Source of the DNA: Advenella kashmirensis W13003
GTDB lineage: Bacteria; Pseudomonadota; Gammaproteobacteria; Burkholderiales; Burkholderiaceae_B
Length of the DNA: 64,000 bases
NCBI RefSeq assembly: GCF_000506985.1
Contig: NZ_KI650979.1
Coordinates: forward strand, 2,108,710 to 2,172,709
Direction: 5' to 3'
A model generated the notes under the pieces. The model saw nothing but the letters and a program-made list of their open reading frames with translations. It made no database searches and was not told the DNA's origin. The position numbers and the translations under genes were made by a program. Positions 62,810-64,000 of the stretch are shown one piece after another. How positions within the stretch are numbered: the first letter of the stretch is position 1; the number at the start of each line of letters is the position of its first letter.

Positions 62810-64000
62810 ATGGCGACTTCGATTCAGGATCTTACCCGCAACGCCGATCCCTCCTGGCAATCCCTGGACCAATCCGGCCTGTTCAAAGGGGCCGTGACGC
62901 AGGGCCAACTGGAAGACCTGGTGCTGGACCTGCTGCCCCAATTGAAGGCGTTGCACGCACAGCAACGTATTTACGCGGTCTGGTCCGCGCAAACGGTTTT
63001 TCTTGATCCGGTCGGTCGCGCCCAATTGCTGCCGGGTATTGCACAGCCCTTTGTCAAACAGAATGCGCCAATTGTATCGGGCACCGAGCCGTTTGCTGCC
63101 ATTGAGTTGCAAACGGACGATGCCGCCTGGCGAGTGGGGCCCTGGACGGATGTCTACGGCCTGGGTACGTTGTTGCGTACACTGATTACCGGACAGACGC
63201 CACAAAGTCCCGTACGCCGGTTCGTGAAAGATACTCAGGAGCCGCTGGCGGCGACAGCACCGGCTGGCTATTCGCGCCAGTTCCTGCGTGCCGTGGATTT
63301 GAGTTGCGTATTGCAATCGGCGTTGCGTCTGCAGACAGTGGACGAAATGGCTGCGATGATGGGGCTGTCGGCCGCCAGCGCAGGTCCTGCTGGTGCAGGT
63401 ACAGCAACGCATGCCCCAGCTGTGGGCGCGGGTGCGGCGTTTGCTGCTGCCACGCAGCTGCCGCAAGGGGGGCAACAGGCTGCGGCCGAACAGGCGCGCA
63501 GGGATGATGAAGAAGCGCGTCGACAGGAAGAGGTACGCCGCCAGGAAGCCGCGGCAAAAGAGGAAGCGGCGCGGGCAGAACAAGCCCGCCAGGAACAGGC
63601 TCGAACCGACGCGGCCAAAGAGGAAGCAGCCAGGGCAGAGGCGGATAGGGCGGAAGCCGCCAGAGCAGAGGCAGTCAGAGCAGAGGCAGCCAAAGCAGAA
63701 GCAGCCAAAGCAGAAGCAGCCAAAGCAGAAGCAGCCAAAGCAGAAGCAGCCAAAGCAGAAGCAGCTAGGGCCGAAACCGCCAGAGCAGAGGCCGCCAGAG
63801 CAGAACAACAGGCCAGGGTCGAAGCGGAACGGCAAGCACAGTTGCGGGCAGAACAGCAAAAAGCGGACGCCGCCAGGGCCGCGCAGTCTCAGCAGACGAG
63901 CGAACAGCGGCAGGATGAACATGAACGGGCCCGACTGGCTGCCGCCGGCGCCGCAGCGGCGGCTGGTGTTGCCGCAGGCGCGCATCAAGGGGCAGGGCAA
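62810..64000 (+). CDS. Pseudokinase C-lobe plus Ala/Glu-rich coiled-coil protein, T6SS-linked (3' end beyond window)
   Basis: Open from ATG 62810 to the window edge, 397 codons and no stop. Residues ~32-186 resemble the C-lobe of bacterial Ser/Thr kinases: LDLLPQLKALHAQ (helix E), GPWTDVYGLGTLLRTLITGQ (helix F) and YSRQFLRAVDLSCVLQSALR. The N-lobe is absent. The HRDxxxxN loop reads IYAVWSAQTV and the DFG position reads LPG, so the catalytic residues are gone. Residues ~190-222 are Ala/Gly-rich, then ~224-375 is a highly charged coiled coil with five perfect AKAEA repeats. A membrane or peptidoglycan-binding end could follow outside the window. GGA at 62798-62800 is a weak ribosome site. Its place after tssM-tagF is where ppkA-type kinase genes often sit. 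Confidence 0.7.
   Translation, partial: MATSIQDLTRNADPSWQSLDQSGLFKGAVTQGQLEDLVLDLLPQLKALHAQQRIYAVWSAQTVFLDPVGRAQLLPGIAQPFVKQNAPIVSGTEPFAAIELQTDDAAWRVGPWTDVYGLGTLLRTLITGQTPQSPVRRFVKDTQEPLAATAPAGYSRQFLRAVDLSCVLQSALRLQTVDEMAAMMGLSAASAGPAGAGTATHAPAVGAGAAFAAATQLPQGGQQAAAEQARRDDEEARRQEEVRRQEAAAKEEAARAEQARQEQARTDAAKEEAARAEADRAEAARAEAVRAEAAKAEAAKAEAAKAEAAKAEAAKAEAARAETARAEAARAEQQARVEAERQAQLRAEQQKADAARAAQSQQTSEQRQDEHERARLAAAGAAAAAGVAAGAHQGAGQ
63659..63763 (+). repeat. 15-bp in-frame minisatellite in the coiled-coil gene
   Basis: Five perfect tandem copies of GCCAAAGCAGAAGCA (encoding AKAEA) at 63689-63763. They are preceded by two variant copies (GCCAGAGCAGAGGCA type) from 63659, and degenerate units continue on both sides. 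The unit length is a multiple of three, so copy-number change keeps the frame. Confidence 0.9.

Noticed and set aside
63659-63763. CRISPR-like tandem repeat
   Set aside because: Units are contiguous 15-mers without spacers and encode a coiled coil in frame.
62744-64000. Long open minus-strand frame with Cys/Phe/Gly repeats
   Set aside because: It is the antisense of the Ala/Glu-repeat coiled-coil gene; the repetitive codons keep the opposite strand open. No start context, and the composition is an artefact of the 15-bp repeat.

Overview
The window looks like chromosomal DNA of a betaproteobacterium, most likely an Alcaligenaceae-type member of the Burkholderiales (Bordetella, Achromobacter, Advenella and relatives). 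This is inferred from the genes it contains: a Bug/TctC-type solute-binding protein, a Bordetella-style FtrABCD iron-uptake operon, a phnCDEFGHIJKLMNP operon, a NhaR-like LysR regulator and moderate-to-high GC codon use. No rRNA, tRNA, CRISPR array, insertion sequence or phage gene was recognised.

Layout. 0.1-1.5 kb: glutathione reductase. 1.5-5.4 kb (minus): a three-subunit membrane-bound sugar/alcohol dehydrogenase (Tat-exported small subunit, GMC flavoprotein, tri-haem cytochrome c). 5.6-9.3 kb: a LysR regulator divergent from a short-chain dehydrogenase, an SMP-30-type lactonase and a Bug solute-binding protein. 9.3-11.3 kb (minus): a lone 666-residue protein joining a GHKL ATPase to a PD-(D/E)XK nuclease-like domain, a candidate defence gene. 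11.4-15.1 kb: amino-acid oxidation/deamination genes and an MFS permease. 15.2-26.1 kb: a complete phosphonate import and C-P lyase operon with candidate Pho box and PhnF operators. 26.3-29.4 kb: ftrABCD ferrous iron uptake. 29.6-34.4 kb: mechanosensitive channel, hydratase, AraC regulator, orphan solute-binding protein and a family-6 uracil/hypoxanthine-DNA glycosylase. 34.5-40.6 kb: an SsuA/THI5-type ABC transporter behind a structured leader, then tartrate/D-malate dehydrogenase, asparaginase and an aldo/keto reductase. 40.7-48.8 kb: usp-terC, a LysR regulator, a remnant of a second aldo/keto reductase, GntP, an EamA exporter, a GcvA-like regulator and PutP.

49.0-64.0 kb is part of a type VI secretion system: tssG (minus) divergent from tssH/clpV; an FHA protein and a small lipoprotein (minus); then tssJ-tssK-tssL-tssM-tagF (plus). 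The run ends in an unfinished gene that is open to the window edge. That last gene encodes what appears to be a catalytically dead kinase C-lobe followed by a long Ala/Glu/Lys/Arg coiled coil containing a perfect 15-bp minisatellite. The sheath, tube, baseplate TssE/F and effector genes are not in view.

The most promising unexplained items are the T6SS pseudokinase-coiled-coil protein, the GHKL-nuclease fusion, the leader RNA ahead of the ABC transporter (which can form mutually exclusive stems), and the repeated ACTTGTCTA elements that link the two ends of phosphonate control. All functional statements rest on motif reading by eye; no database search was run.
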